64,000 nucleotides of DNA, taken from positions 60,246 through 124,245 of the forward strand of contig CANLMQ010000018.1 in NCBI GenBank assembly GCA_947492175.1. Direction: 5' to 3'. This document shows positions 51,181-60,555 of this stretch, one piece after another. The position numbers and the translations under genes are program-made. Under the pieces are notes generated by a model. The model saw only the letters and a program-made list of their open reading frames with translations. It was not told where the DNA came from and made no database searches. Every line of letters starts with the position of its first letter. The stretch's first letter is position 1. The DNA is from an uncultured Draconibacterium sp. Lineage in GTDB: Bacteria; Bacteroidota; Bacteroidia; Bacteroidales; Prolixibacteraceae.

Positions 51181-53766
51181 CTATCGCACCACTTTGGGTT
51201 CCAGAATAAACACGCGAACCGGAACAAGCTTTTCAACAACCTCTCTGTTTTCGTTTGACAAAGAAAAATAGTCTTGTCCGAATTTTTCTTTTGCCATCTT
51301 CTCCCTCAAATCGAGATGTCTCATTCCAATCTTTTGAAGCAGGTTATTTATAAAATTCCGGTCGGTTTCCATATCATGCCGGATGGTAATTACTCCTTTT
51401 GTGATTTTTACCGGCCCGGTTAGCGAAAAGTCCATGGTTACAAATTCAGGTCCCGGTTTTGAATCATTAAACGGATGTTTGCCTTTTAAAAACCTTTCTA
51501 CGCCTGCCATTAACTCCTTTTCATTAACAGGTTCATTTGACGCTAAAAGTGCATTTTTGCTGTTTATCAATATTGGAAATACATTGGCTGTAGGAACCTT
51601 TACCCCGCTTTTCCCTTTCTCATACTTTTTCAAACCCGATTTAAGAGAACCGGGAGGCGGTGGCACCAGTTCATACTCTTCCATAACAAATCCGCCGTTA
51701 AGGTTTTGCAAGTTATCGATGGTCCAGTTGTTTAGCCAGCCGTCAGCCCCTAACCTTTTTTCAGCAACATCTTGTATTCCAATCTCTTTCAAAACCCTTT
51801 TAACGGATTGAATTTGGTTTTCTGAAACACCATCCTCGCATTCAATTACCGCCGACTTTTTCGTGTCGACACATTCAAGCGCAGTATTTCTAATTTCTGT
51901 CAAATCAATTTCCTCATCATTAAAAAGGGAAATGTACAACACATTAACATCGCGGGTTTCAGGTTGCTGCAAGGTCGCAAAAGGCGACTTATAAGGTTTT
52001 CTTTTTGATACACTGGTTGTCTTGCTCTTTACCTCAGGTTTACTCATCTCCTTCACATGGATACTATTCCTGTATAAAGCCAGTTCCAATTTATTCCAGG
52101 CATCATCGGGCATATCGTATTCAAAAACGAGGTTAGCCCGATAAAACGCTTTGCTTCTGCGTCCCTCGTTGAATTTATCCAGATCTCTTTTCCAGACTTT
52201 CAGGTTTTCATAAAATTCGTCGTGCGACTTGTAGGTGTAATTTCCGACCAACACTTCGCCGCTGCTTTTGAAATGAATTTCAACCGGTTCAGGCCCCGAT
52301 GCTTTTTCATCGAAAGGCAGCCAAACCGAAGGAGCAGTAAGTTTAGGCGATTCGTATGAAAATCTTACCGGTACAACCATATTGATCGCCTCCTGCTTTT
52401 TCTCATCCAAATCAAAATATTTCTCTCCGAACAGAATAAAAGCCTTTGCTTCCCGAGCTTCGAGGTAGGCCTCACCAATCTTTCGCAAGGTATAATTTAC
52501 AGCTTCGCGCGATGAAGCCACATCGTGACGATAGGAAATCCAGCCATTGGAAACCTTGACTCTCCCGACAAACGGAATTTCTTTTTCCATGAAATCAGGA
52601 CCGTTCCCACCATCAGGATTGGCTCCCTGTAAAAATCCGGAAACAGCCATTTTGATACTTTCTTTTGAAGCCATTTTCCCTTCAACCAAGTACTGGTCTT
52701 TAGTATTCATTAAAACAACCAGGATGTTGTTTTGAGCTGTTGACTTTTCCTCCGGTTTCATTTCGGGCTGAAACATTCCTTTCCCAATATTATCTATTGT
52801 CCATTTCGAAAGCCACTTTTCTGCTTCATCTTCCACATAAAGAACCGGAATAAACTGATCGGGAGTTGTAATTAGTTCGGGTCGTGCAAATGCCTGTAAC
52901 AGCACTGCCAATAAGGGCACAAAGAGAATTAACCTCACTGCTGCCCATCGGTCGATTTTGTTTTTGTTCATCATTGTTAATCGTTTTAAAATGGGTTTTT
53001 GAGTAAAATGGTTTGCCATGGCGAAACGTCTTTCGCCCACGGCTTTCTCCAATACCAGCAACTGGTATTGTTGTGCATCGATGCCTTTGTTTAAAACGGC
53101 CTGGTCGGCCTGGTATTCGTGGATAAGTTTTAAATCGCGGCGCAGCAACCACATAAACGGGTTAAAAAACTGCAACACGGTAAACAGCTCACAAATCATC
53201 AAATCAATCGCATGCAGGTATTTGATGTGCGCATATTCGTGAGCTACCACGATGTCTTTATGTTCGTTAAAATCTTTTTCCGACAGAACTACTTTATTTA
53301 GAAAAGTAAAAGGCTGAATAAGGTCCTTTACTACAGCCAATACTATTTTTCTCAGTCTGCGTTTTTCGGCTCTGCCTATAATTTGAGCCACTTTTGTAAT
53401 TCCAAGTACAATCCTCAACAGCAACAGAGCAATTCCTGTTAAATATCCCACAAGCCATGGATTTACGGAAATACTACTTACTTCAGCTACCGGCTGAATG
53501 AAGGTTGACGGAGCAGTAACCGGCTCTTGTTGAACTAGCGACGACGAAACTAATTCGCGGATTATTTCCACGGGCTTAATCGCAACCTCCTCGTAAAAAA
53601 ACTGGATATTCAGAAATGGTATAATTGCAGAAACCATAAGAATTCCCAGCAACAAAATCCGGTTCAACATATGACGGCTTTGCCTGCGCATACTAAATCG
53701 AAATAGGCAGTAGAGCAATGCCAAACTAACTGACGACTTTATCAGGTATGCAAAAAACGGGATCAT
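51181..53766 (-). CDS. BlaR1/MecR1-like M56 membrane metallopeptidase with two ExbD-like domains
   Basis: 861 residues. Four membrane segments, at about 5-23, 36-53, 104-124 and 277-293. The gluzincin motif HEYAH is at 176-180 with the third ligand in HEYQAD (216-221), so the cytoplasmic protease should be active. The C-terminal part outside the membrane is unusual: a stretch at about 345-475 (NNILVVLMNTKDQYLVEGK ... GEAYLEAREAKAFILFGEKYFDLDEKKQEA) and a second at about 690-858 (PILINSKNALLASNEPVNEKEL ... DLREKMAKEKFGQDYFSLSNENREVV) repeat each other and resemble the periplasmic domain of Bacteroidota ExbD proteins. Each is preceded by a WLxxWTIDNL motif. It overlaps blaI by one base, forming a sensor-protease/repressor pair. 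Confidence 0.88.
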   Translation of the reverse strand: MIPFFAYLIKSSVSLALLYCLFRFSMRRQSRHMLNRILLLGILMVSAIIPFLNIQFFYEEVAIKPVEIIRELVSSSLVQQEPVTAPSTFIQPVAEVSSISVNPWLVGYLTGIALLLLRIVLGITKVAQIIGRAEKRRLRKIVLAVVKDLIQPFTFLNKVVLSEKDFNEHKDIVVAHEYAHIKYLHAIDLMICELFTVLQFFNPFMWLLRRDLKLIHEYQADQAVLNKGIDAQQYQLLVLEKAVGERRFAMANHFTQKPILKRLTMMNKNKIDRWAAVRLILFVPLLAVLLQAFARPELITTPDQFIPVLYVEDEAEKWLSKWTIDNIGKGMFQPEMKPEEKSTAQNNILVVLMNTKDQYLVEGKMASKESIKMAVSGFLQGANPDGGNGPDFMEKEIPFVGRVKVSNGWISYRHDVASSREAVNYTLRKIGEAYLEAREAKAFILFGEKYFDLDEKKQEAINMVVPVRFSYESPKLTAPSVWLPFDEKASGPEPVEIHFKSSGEVLVGNYTYKSHDEFYENLKVWKRDLDKFNEGRRSKAFYRANLVFEYDMPDDAWNKLELALYRNSIHVKEMSKPEVKSKTTSVSKRKPYKSPFATLQQPETRDVNVLYISLFNDEEIDLTEIRNTALECVDTKKSAVIECEDGVSENQIQSVKRVLKEIGIQDVAEKRLGADGWLNNWTIDNLQNLNGGFVMEEYELVPPPPGSLKSGLKKYEKGKSGVKVPTANVFPILINSKNALLASNEPVNEKELMAGVERFLKGKHPFNDSKPGPEFVTMDFSLTGPVKITKGVITIRHDMETDRNFINNLLQKIGMRHLDLREKMAKEKFGQDYFSLSNENREVVEKLVPVRVFILEPKVVR

Positions 53767-54134
53767 TACTTTCTACTTTTATTGTTTTCAATCTCCGAAA
53801 TCAGCTTTTTCAATTCGTCAACCGATATATTTTCCTCCTCAACCAATGCCGATACAACACTTTTGTACGAGTTGTTGAAGTACTTTTTCACTACACTACC
53901 CAAGGTACTTTTACTGTATTCTTCTTTCGAAACGGCAGCAAAATAACGATAGGTATTTCCAAATTTCTCGTGGCCAACAAATCCTTTTTCCTCCATCGCC
54001 CGTACCATGGTCGAAAGCGTGTTGTAATGCAGCTTTTGATCGTTGTAAAACTCCTTTAATTCTTTTACAAACATAGGCCCCTTTTCCCAAAACAGAGCCA
54101 GTATTTCTTCTTCTTTTGGTGTAAGTTTTTTCAT
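53766..54134 (-). CDS. BlaI/MecI/CopY family transcriptional repressor
   Basis: 122 residues, family length. The winged helix MKKLTPKEEEILALFWEKGPMFVKELKEF is followed by the recognition-helix region YNTLSTMVRAMEEKGFVGHEKFGNTYRYFAAVSKEEY, and the C-terminal dimerisation helices come next. In the BlaR1/BlaI scheme the M56 partner triggers cleavage of the repressor and derepression. Gene and partner share a single base (A of ATG/TGA type overlap). The promoter carries a striking three-fold operator (54214-54276). The signal need not be beta-lactam: no penicillin-binding domain is attached. Confidence 0.92.
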   Translation of the reverse strand: MKKLTPKEEEILALFWEKGPMFVKELKEFYNDQKLHYNTLSTMVRAMEEKGFVGHEKFGNTYRYFAAVSKEEYSKSTLGSVVKKYFNNSYKSVVSALVEEENISVDELKKLISEIENNKSRK

Positions 54135-54208
54135 ATTTCAGATAACAGGATATTTAGATTTAAGACTTTCAGACAGAAGCGAAAGCTTGTACTAAATTGT
54201 TTACAGAA

Positions 54209-54276
54209 CAAATGTAACTAGATTTTTTAGTTATCCAACTACTATCTATAGTTTTTGAACTATTTTTTCTAGTTAC
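54209..54276 (-). promoter_or_regulatory. blaI promoter overlapped by a three-copy 21-bp operator
   Basis: AACTA-N7-TAGTT occurs three times, with AACTA starting at 54216, 54237 and 54258 and TAGTT at 54228, 54249 and 54270, an exact 21-bp period. On the minus strand TACATTTG (54216-54209) is the -7 box and GTTG (54239-54236) the -33 box, 19 bp apart, so the first two copies cover the promoter. The outer 9-mers GTAACTAGA and TCTAGTTAC are perfect inverted repeats. A BlaI-type dimer would bind each AACTA/TAGTT dyad. Confidence 0.65.
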
Positions 54277-54300
54277 AATAAGAATCGCTAAAAAAAAGCA

Positions 54301-54348
54301 AAACAAAAAATGCCATCCGTGTTTGAGAAAATTCTCACAGATGGCATC
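54301..54348 (-). terminator. Terminator of the sortilin/BNR protein gene
   Basis: ATGCCATC (54311-54318) pairs with GATGGCAT (54341-54348), extended inside by GTG/CAC and GAGA/TCTC. On the minus strand a T-rich stretch (54301-54310) follows. Confidence 0.8.
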
Positions 54349-54404
54349 ATTGCTTTTTTTATATTCAGCAAGTAAACTTTGAGTCACCAACTCTGAACTT
54401 TGAA

Positions 54405-57400
54405 CTATTCCTTCCAAACCGGTAAACGCCCCGGAGTCCATGGAGCATTCATTTTGTTTAATTCTGCTTCCAGGGCAGGAATTTCATTTTCAACAATTTT
54501 CTTTAAGGCATTTAAAACCGGAGGAAATTCTTCTTTCAGAATTTCATATCCCTGTTTTTCGGTTGTTGTTATTCCACTTGTCGATCCCATGTGTGTATAA
54601 GTAATCAAACTTAATCGCGTGTTTAACGATACCTGCGCAGGGGGTACTTCTTCGCCACTGGCTTTTGCAGGAACACCATTCATAATGAAATCCAATGCCT
54701 CCAGCTTCACTGCCAATGCCCTGGCTTTATCCATTAATTGCTGACTTGCACCCGGAGTAGCATAAATAGCTTGTTTTATCTGCTCTAGTTTATTGCTGGT
54801 TTCCGAAATCATTCGATCGGTACCTACAACCGCCAAAGCCAGTTTATTTACTTCTTTGGCAAAGTTTACGTTTTCATTGTAATCAGCTGCCGGCAGGGTT
54901 GTATTATTCAATTTCTTACATGTAAACTCAACGGGTTCTGCCAATTCAGTCAGTTCTCCTTCATGCCAGAGTTTCATTCCTATTTTATATTTGCCCGGCA
55001 TTACCATTATTCCTCTGCCCCCTTTTATAATAGGATCGAATTGGCCACTGAACCTGTTAAAAGCCGTAGCAGCATAGGTCATATTCCAGGTAACACGGCT
55101 TATTCCTTTCGAAGGTGCTTTTGTAAACTGATTGATTACATTTCCTTCGTTATCGTAGATACTGAAAATAAGGTGCGATTTTTCCTGTTTCCCTTCCAGT
55201 TGCAATTCCCTCCAAGTAGGTTGCGGAATTGGTTTCCCTTCCTTAAACAATTCCTTCTCTTCCTCTTTGCGTAATTGTTCCCTGGTTTTTGGAACTTCTT
55301 TAATGAAGTAGGTGAATGTAGCACCATAATCCGGGTTTGGCGAAGAAAAATAGGTATCACCCTGGTTTCTTTTATTTCCTGTTTGTATATACATTAAAGC
55401 ATCTTTTACCGGGAAAATATGTGCATCCCTATCCTCCAGTTCTGCCGATACTTTGCGCAGCGGACTGTAATCATCAAGAATGTAGAAACCACGGCCAAAA
55501 GTAGCAATAACCAGGTCGCTCTCTCTTTCCTGTATGGCAATATCGCGAACAGCAATGGTTGGTATACCCGACTTTAACTGCACCCAATTTTCACCATTGT
55601 CGACAGTAAAAAAGATACCAAATTCCGTTCCTGCAAATAATAATTCAGGGCGGACAAAATCCTGGACAATTGTATGTACAGTTCCGTTTTCGGGAAGATT
55701 ACCAGTAATAGAAGTCCATGTTTTTCCCTTATCGTTACTTTTAAGAACATAAGGTTTAAAATCGTCGCGCTTTAAATTATCGAAGGTTGCGTACACCACA
55801 TCTTCATCAAAACGGTCGGCGTAAAGGTCGCTCACATACGTTAATTCAGGAACTCCCGGAAACGCTTTAATTTGTGTCCAGTTCTCTCCCCCGTCTTCAC
55901 TAACCGAAACAACGCCATCGTCGGTTCCGGCGTAAAGCAAACCTTCTTTTAGCCTCGATTCATCGAGCGAAACAATAGTCCCCCACTGCGAAGTGGAAAC
56001 ATCTTTAACTACAGCTTCGGCCGGCCAGTATTTACCCATTACGGGGATGGAATTCCGGTCGACTTGTGCCGTAAGGTCGTTACTGATTACATCCCAGGTA
56101 TTTCCACGATCGTCGCTACGGAAAACTTTATTGGCCGCCATATACAAACGGGTACTTTTGTGCGGACTAATCAATAAAGGAGCATTCCAGTTCCATTTAT
56201 AAGTTAGCTCTCCTTTTCGCTCATGTGGTTTAATACCGATGCGCTCGCCACTCTTTTTATCGTACCTTGAAACGTTTCCATACTGATATTCGGAATAGAC
56301 AATATCCGGATTACCGGGTTCAACAGCCCCCCAGAATCCGTCGCCACCAAGGGTTGGATTCCACTCGTCGTTAATAACACCACCCCTGCTTTTATTGCGC
56401 GAAGGACCTCCCATGGAATTGTTGTCTTGTGTTCCTCCATACACATTGTAAAAAGGCTCAGCATCGTCGACGTAAACCCGGTAAAACTGTGTAATCGGCA
56501 AATTTTCTTTAAAATCGAAAGTAAGGCCTTCGTCCCAGGTTTCGTAAATACCACCGTCGCCACCAATAATATAATGCTGCGTGTCTTTTGGATCGATCCA
56601 CAGCGCATGGTCATCCACATGGCGTCCTTTTGTACTGATATTTTTCCATGTTTTACCTCCGTCAACAGTTACTTTCGAAACAGTTTCAACCGAATATACT
56701 TTATCTTTATCGACCGGATCGCAATAAATTTCGTTGTAATACTGTCCGCTTGAATGATGATCGCTCATTTTCTCCCAACTTTCTCCTTTGTCGGTTGAAC
56801 GATAGAAACCACCTTTCTTCTCGGCTGCTTCCACAATCAGGTAAACCACATTGGCATCGACTGGTGAAACTGCAATCCCCATTCCACCGATATGAACAGA
56901 AGGAAGGCCTTCCATAATTTTTCTCCAGTTTTCGCCACCGTCGGTTGATTTGTACACTGCCGATTCGGGGCCACCACCGATTTTGGTGAATGAAGTACGG
57001 CGGCGTTGTTCTGCCGTGGCGTACATAATATCTGGACTACAAGGATCAATCACGACATTATTCACCCCGGTATTTTCGCTAATCTCTAGTACCTTATTCC
57101 AGGTTTCACCGCCATCTGCAGATTTGTACAGCCCACGGTCGCCACCCGGCCCCCAAGCCGAACCTTCGGCAGCAACAAAAACAACATCAGAGTTACGCGG
57201 ATCGATAACAATACCACCAACCTGACGGCTTTCTTTCAATCCCATATTTTTGAAAGACTTTCCTCCGTCGAGAGATTTATAAACTCCATCGCCATAACCC
57301 AATGCACGCTGGTGGTTATTTTCGCCCGTTCCTACCCATACTACATTCGCATTATTCGGATCGAGTTTAACCACACCAATTGAATACGCACCATATTTAT

Positions 57401-57680
57401 CGAAAACGGGTTTCCAGATGGTTCCATTGTTGGTGGTTTTCCAAACATTACCCGAAGCTACTCCCACATAAAACTCTTTTGTGTTGTCAGGATTTACGGC
57501 AAAATCGGCAATCCGTCCGCTGGCCCACGCCGGCCCAATACTTCTCCATTTTAAACCACTAATCAGATCAGAATTGACAAAAGGTTTGGGTTCCTCTTTT
57601 TTCTCTTCTTCTTTCTTTTTCGCAAATGTTACAGTCGATACAAGAAAGACAGCCATCAATAAAAGCGTAAGTTTCTTCAT
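54405..57680 (-). CDS. Secreted sortilin/BNR-repeat beta-propeller protein
   Basis: 1091 residues from ATG 57680 (MKKLTLLLMAVFLVSTVTFA signal); 30 further open codons upstream are not protein-like. Many BNR/Asp-box motifs occur (for example SLDGGKSFKNMG, SADGGETWNK, STDGGENWRK, SEDGGENWTQI, SNDKGKTWTS), giving two ten-bladed or paired propellers like the VPS10/sortilin fold. A C-terminal part (about 800-1091) has beta and helical regions. Asp-boxes are structural, not catalytic, and no sialidase Arg triad or catalytic Asp is evident, so annotation as glycosyl hydrolase would be unjustified. Exported proteins of this kind are common in Bacteroidota with unknown ligands. Gene follows blaI in the same direction but behind its own leader. 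Confidence 0.88.
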   Translation of the reverse strand: MKKLTLLLMAVFLVSTVTFAKKKEEEKKEEPKPFVNSDLISGLKWRSIGPAWASGRIADFAVNPDNTKEFYVGVASGNVWKTTNNGTIWKPVFDKYGAYSIGVVKLDPNNANVVWVGTGENNHQRALGYGDGVYKSLDGGKSFKNMGLKESRQVGGIVIDPRNSDVVFVAAEGSAWGPGGDRGLYKSADGGETWNKVLEISENTGVNNVVIDPCSPDIMYATAEQRRRTSFTKIGGGPESAVYKSTDGGENWRKIMEGLPSVHIGGMGIAVSPVDANVVYLIVEAAEKKGGFYRSTDKGESWEKMSDHHSSGQYYNEIYCDPVDKDKVYSVETVSKVTVDGGKTWKNISTKGRHVDDHALWIDPKDTQHYIIGGDGGIYETWDEGLTFDFKENLPITQFYRVYVDDAEPFYNVYGGTQDNNSMGGPSRNKSRGGVINDEWNPTLGGDGFWGAVEPGNPDIVYSEYQYGNVSRYDKKSGERIGIKPHERKGELTYKWNWNAPLLISPHKSTRLYMAANKVFRSDDRGNTWDVISNDLTAQVDRNSIPVMGKYWPAEAVVKDVSTSQWGTIVSLDESRLKEGLLYAGTDDGVVSVSEDGGENWTQIKAFPGVPELTYVSDLYADRFDEDVVYATFDNLKRDDFKPYVLKSNDKGKTWTSITGNLPENGTVHTIVQDFVRPELLFAGTEFGIFFTVDNGENWVQLKSGIPTIAVRDIAIQERESDLVIATFGRGFYILDDYSPLRKVSAELEDRDAHIFPVKDALMYIQTGNKRNQGDTYFSSPNPDYGATFTYFIKEVPKTREQLRKEEEKELFKEGKPIPQPTWRELQLEGKQEKSHLIFSIYDNEGNVINQFTKAPSKGISRVTWNMTYAATAFNRFSGQFDPIIKGGRGIMVMPGKYKIGMKLWHEGELTELAEPVEFTCKKLNNTTLPAADYNENVNFAKEVNKLALAVVGTDRMISETSNKLEQIKQAIYATPGASQQLMDKARALAVKLEALDFIMNGVPAKASGEEVPPAQVSLNTRLSLITYTHMGSTSGITTTEKQGYEILKEEFPPVLNALKKIVENEIPALEAELNKMNAPWTPGRLPVWKE

Positions 57681-57932
57681 ACGATATTTATTTGAATTAA
57701 TAATTTTCCTGTAAAAAATAGTCGGAAGACCGAAGCCCGAATACTCCTGAAAAAAACAACAATCTACCACTTAAATGATATAAGTTTAATTTAGATCGTA
57801 AAAATTACAGAAAAAATGGCGGGGGAAATAAGATATATGTCAGAAGTTTGCCAGAAGAACGCTTAAAGACAAGAGAAAGTCGTTGCCTTCAACTGGCAAA
57901 AAACATTTTAAGGAAGGTACAAAATAGTCTTT

Positions 57933-58682
57933 CTAAAAATTCAAAATCCCTTTCAGGTTCTTGTATCCTGTTTTGCTGACTTTTAGTTTTGTTTTGTCGT
58001 GAAGAATAACAATGTACGATTCTTTTTCGTATTGTTGTATTTCGGCTATTTCGTCCACTTTTACAATGTACGAGCGGTGAATACGAATAAAATTCTTAGG
58101 ATTTAGCGCACTCTCGAAATACTTCATTGTTTTTTGTTTCATCCAACGCCCCTCGGTGGTGTAAATCATAACATAATCATCCATCGATTCGATATAACGA
58201 ACTGCATCGATCGGTGCAATATGGATTTTATGACGATCTTTAACCACAATTCTGTCGAGATACTCTTCGCGCGGAAAATCGCTGACTTTTTCAGCCATAT
58301 CCGATTCTTTGCCTTCTTTTTGAATACGTTCTACCACCTTTTGAACAGCTTCCTGCAAACGATCTTTCGAATAGGGTTTTAAAAGATAATCTGCTGCATT
58401 AAAATCGAATGCCTTTAGTGCGTATTGATCGTATGCAGTAGCAAAAATAATTTGTGGCTTATGTTCGAGCAACTCCAACATTTCGAAACCCGTTATTTTA
58501 GGCATCTGTATATCAAGAAAAACCAGGTCGGGTTTTAACTCGTTGATATGTTTTACACCTTCAAAACCATTTTCGCACTCAGCTATTAGTTCTATATTTT
58601 CGTTATCGACCAAAAACGATTTCATCAGGTTTCGTGCCAATGCTTCGTCTTCTACTATTATGGTTCGCAATTTTTCCGACAT
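57933..58682 (-). CDS. LytTR family response regulator
   Basis: 249 residues. Receiver domain with Asp57 (FLDIQMP), acidic pair EDEA at 11-14 and the Lys in LLKPYSKDRL. The LytTR DNA-binding domain follows (about 145-249): DRIVVKDRHKIHIAPIDAVRYIESMDDYVMIYTTEGRW, FIRIHRSYIVKVDEIAEI. It is the last gene of an operon with the LytS-type kinase 5 bp upstream. LytTR proteins bind paired direct repeats. Whether the boxes before the operon (60987-61012) are its own sites is open. Confidence 0.93.
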   Translation of the reverse strand: MSEKLRTIIVEDEALARNLMKSFLVDNENIELIAECENGFEGVKHINELKPDLVFLDIQMPKITGFEMLELLEHKPQIIFATAYDQYALKAFDFNAADYLLKPYSKDRLQEAVQKVVERIQKEGKESDMAEKVSDFPREEYLDRIVVKDRHKIHIAPIDAVRYIESMDDYVMIYTTEGRWMKQKTMKYFESALNPKNFIRIHRSYIVKVDEIAEIQQYEKESYIVILHDKTKLKVSKTGYKNLKGILNF

Positions 58683-58687
58683 CTGTT

Positions 58688-59734
58688 TTACTTTTGAGGA
58701 ATGGTTAAAGTTACGGTAAATTCGTTTTGTTTATTTTCAATTTTTAATAAATGTGGATTTGCATAAATAACTTTTAAACGATCGCGAATGTTTCGAAGGC
58801 CAATTCCTTCTCCTTTTTTACTCACCACATTTTTATCGTAAGTATTGCTAATTGTTACTATCAGCAAATTATCCGAGCAACGAACATGTGTTATTACATC
58901 AACTGTTTCTGTAGCTTCGTATACACCATATTTTATCGCGTTCTCGTATAAAGGTTGCAAAATCATATTCGGAATTTCAGCATCCAAACAATCGTCTTCT
59001 ACAGCAAAAACCGGATTGAGCTTACTTCCAAACCGAACTTTTTCGATACTTAAATAGAGTTTGTTATTTTCCAACTCCTGTTTGATCGAAACTTTCTCAC
59101 TCTGGTCGTGTTTTAAAGAATATCGCATCAATTGCGATAGATTGATCACCATTTCCTGTGCTTTGGCAGGGTCGGTCATGGTAAGCGAAGAAATGCTGTT
59201 TAGGCTGTTAAAAAGAAAATGAGGATTAATCTGCGATTTTAAAGCATGTAATTCAGCTTCTTTTACAAGGCCTTTGAGTTTTATCTCGTTTTTTGATTTT
59301 TCTTTAAAAGCATCATAGTAGTTTACTGCGTAAAAAAAGACCACAAAGCAGATGTACATAAAATACCCGCTAACAATTCCATTAATGGTTTCTTCTTCCA
59401 TAGTTTTGGCAGAAGCAGGATGGAAAATTTTCAGGAAAACCATGCCAATATACAACCAGATAAAAACGATAATCGTTGCTGCAAAAATATGAGCTACAAT
59501 TACACTGCGTGCTTTGGTATTTTTTAGCGTACTGAATTTAATAACATACCATACCGATGAACCTATAACAGCGAAAAGCAACATAAATGTATATGTTTCG
59601 CTGGTTGCTTTTGCCCATGAATCGTCGTTTACAAAAACCGAAACCAAAACCATTACGGTTGAAAACAACAACCAAAACAAAGCATAATATATGGATAGTC
59701 GAGGCTTTGTTATAAAAGGGTGACGGAATTCCAT
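58688..59734 (-). CDS. LytS/YehU-type sensor histidine kinase
   Basis: 348 residues. Four membrane segments (about 15-145) with short loops, then the His_kinase domain: HALKSQINPHFLFNSLNSISSL carries the phospho-acceptor His in NPHF, and the ATPase part has LQPLYENAIKYGV and GEGIGLRNIRDRL. It should phosphorylate the LytTR regulator encoded 5 bp downstream. There is no periplasmic sensor domain, so the signal is probably sensed within the membrane, perhaps with the LiaI/LiaF-like partners encoded directly upstream with a 1-bp gap. Confidence 0.92.
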   Translation of the reverse strand: MEFRHPFITKPRLSIYYALFWLLFSTVMVLVSVFVNDDSWAKATSETYTFMLLFAVIGSSVWYVIKFSTLKNTKARSVIVAHIFAATIIVFIWLYIGMVFLKIFHPASAKTMEEETINGIVSGYFMYICFVVFFYAVNYYDAFKEKSKNEIKLKGLVKEAELHALKSQINPHFLFNSLNSISSLTMTDPAKAQEMVINLSQLMRYSLKHDQSEKVSIKQELENNKLYLSIEKVRFGSKLNPVFAVEDDCLDAEIPNMILQPLYENAIKYGVYEATETVDVITHVRCSDNLLIVTISNTYDKNVVSKKGEGIGLRNIRDRLKVIYANPHLLKIENKQNEFTVTLTIPQK

Positions 59735-59735
59735 T

Positions 59736-60455
59736 TTACATATATTTTATTTCAACCCCTCCAAAAGCTGCAAAACCTTTTACCACTAAAGTTTTTGAAG
59801 GATCAGAAATAATTTGGTTAATGGATGCACCACGTTTATCTGTAAAGGCGCCAAATATGGCAGTAACTTCATTTTTTACGGTCCAGTCGGGCGGCACTTT
59901 AAATCCGCAGCCCCCAAAAACAGTAAGACAATCGATTACTGCTCCATTTTGAGATAAGCTCGCCTGCCGCAGATCGTATTCGGTTCCGCCAAAAACCGAT
60001 GTTGATTTTCCGCCAACAAAATTTTGTGAGTTTACATACACCTCGCGCCCTCCAAAAATCACAAAGTCATCGAAGTAGTCCATCCCCTGATGTTTGCCGG
60101 GATCAAATTCGGGTGCCCCTTTTTTATGTCGGCCCGTTTGAGTTATTAGCATCACCACTCCTATACCAATTATCAGCAAAGGCCAGCCAATCCGTCGTAG
60201 TTGATAAGGAACATCAGCCACCTCGGGAACAAGGAAAAAGCCTCCAATTACAATCAATACCGTTCCGGTTGTTCTGTTTCCTCCAATAATTGAAAATATT
60301 CCTATTCCAATCAACAACATTTGCCAAGAAATCAGAATATCATTCCAGAAAGATGGAATCAGATTAAGTCGCTCCAAAATCCAAAGCGCGCCAATGGCAA
60401 TCAGAAAGATGCCCAAACCGGCCCTTCTGTTAGAAATATTAGGTTTGTGTCCCAT
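59736..60455 (-). CDS. LiaF-like membrane protein
   Basis: 239 residues. Four or five hydrophobic segments at the N-terminus (GLGIFLIAIGALWIL, MLLIGIGIFSIIGG, GTVLIVIGGFFLVPEV, PLLIIGIGVVMLI) of the LiaI/LiaF-like (DUF5668) type. The C-terminal domain (about 125-239) has repeated FGG/VFGG motifs (DDFVIFGGREVYV, STSVFGGTEYDL, CLTVFGGCGFKVP, AIFGAFTD, GFAAFGGVEIKY), the signature of the LiaF/YvqF cell-wall-active-antibiotic-response beta fold. LiaF represses LiaS in Firmicutes. Here it is co-transcribed with a LytS-type kinase, suggesting a comparable envelope-stress inhibitory role by analogy. Confidence 0.88.
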   Translation of the reverse strand: MGHKPNISNRRAGLGIFLIAIGALWILERLNLIPSFWNDILISWQMLLIGIGIFSIIGGNRTTGTVLIVIGGFFLVPEVADVPYQLRRIGWPLLIIGIGVVMLITQTGRHKKGAPEFDPGKHQGMDYFDDFVIFGGREVYVNSQNFVGGKSTSVFGGTEYDLRQASLSQNGAVIDCLTVFGGCGFKVPPDWTVKNEVTAIFGAFTDKRGASINQIISDPSKTLVVKGFAAFGGVEIKYM

Positions 60456-60555
60456 AGTAATACTTTTTACTGTCCCTAATGTATTTTTGTCTTTCTACAT
60501 TATATTCCCCTTGTTCGGTAAATATCAAAAAAATATCGGCCAAAGTAAACTTTTG

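Noticed and set aside
54405..57680. Calling the BNR protein a sialidase or glycosyl hydrolase
   Set aside because: Asp-box repeats are structural, and the catalytic residues of sialidases are not evident.
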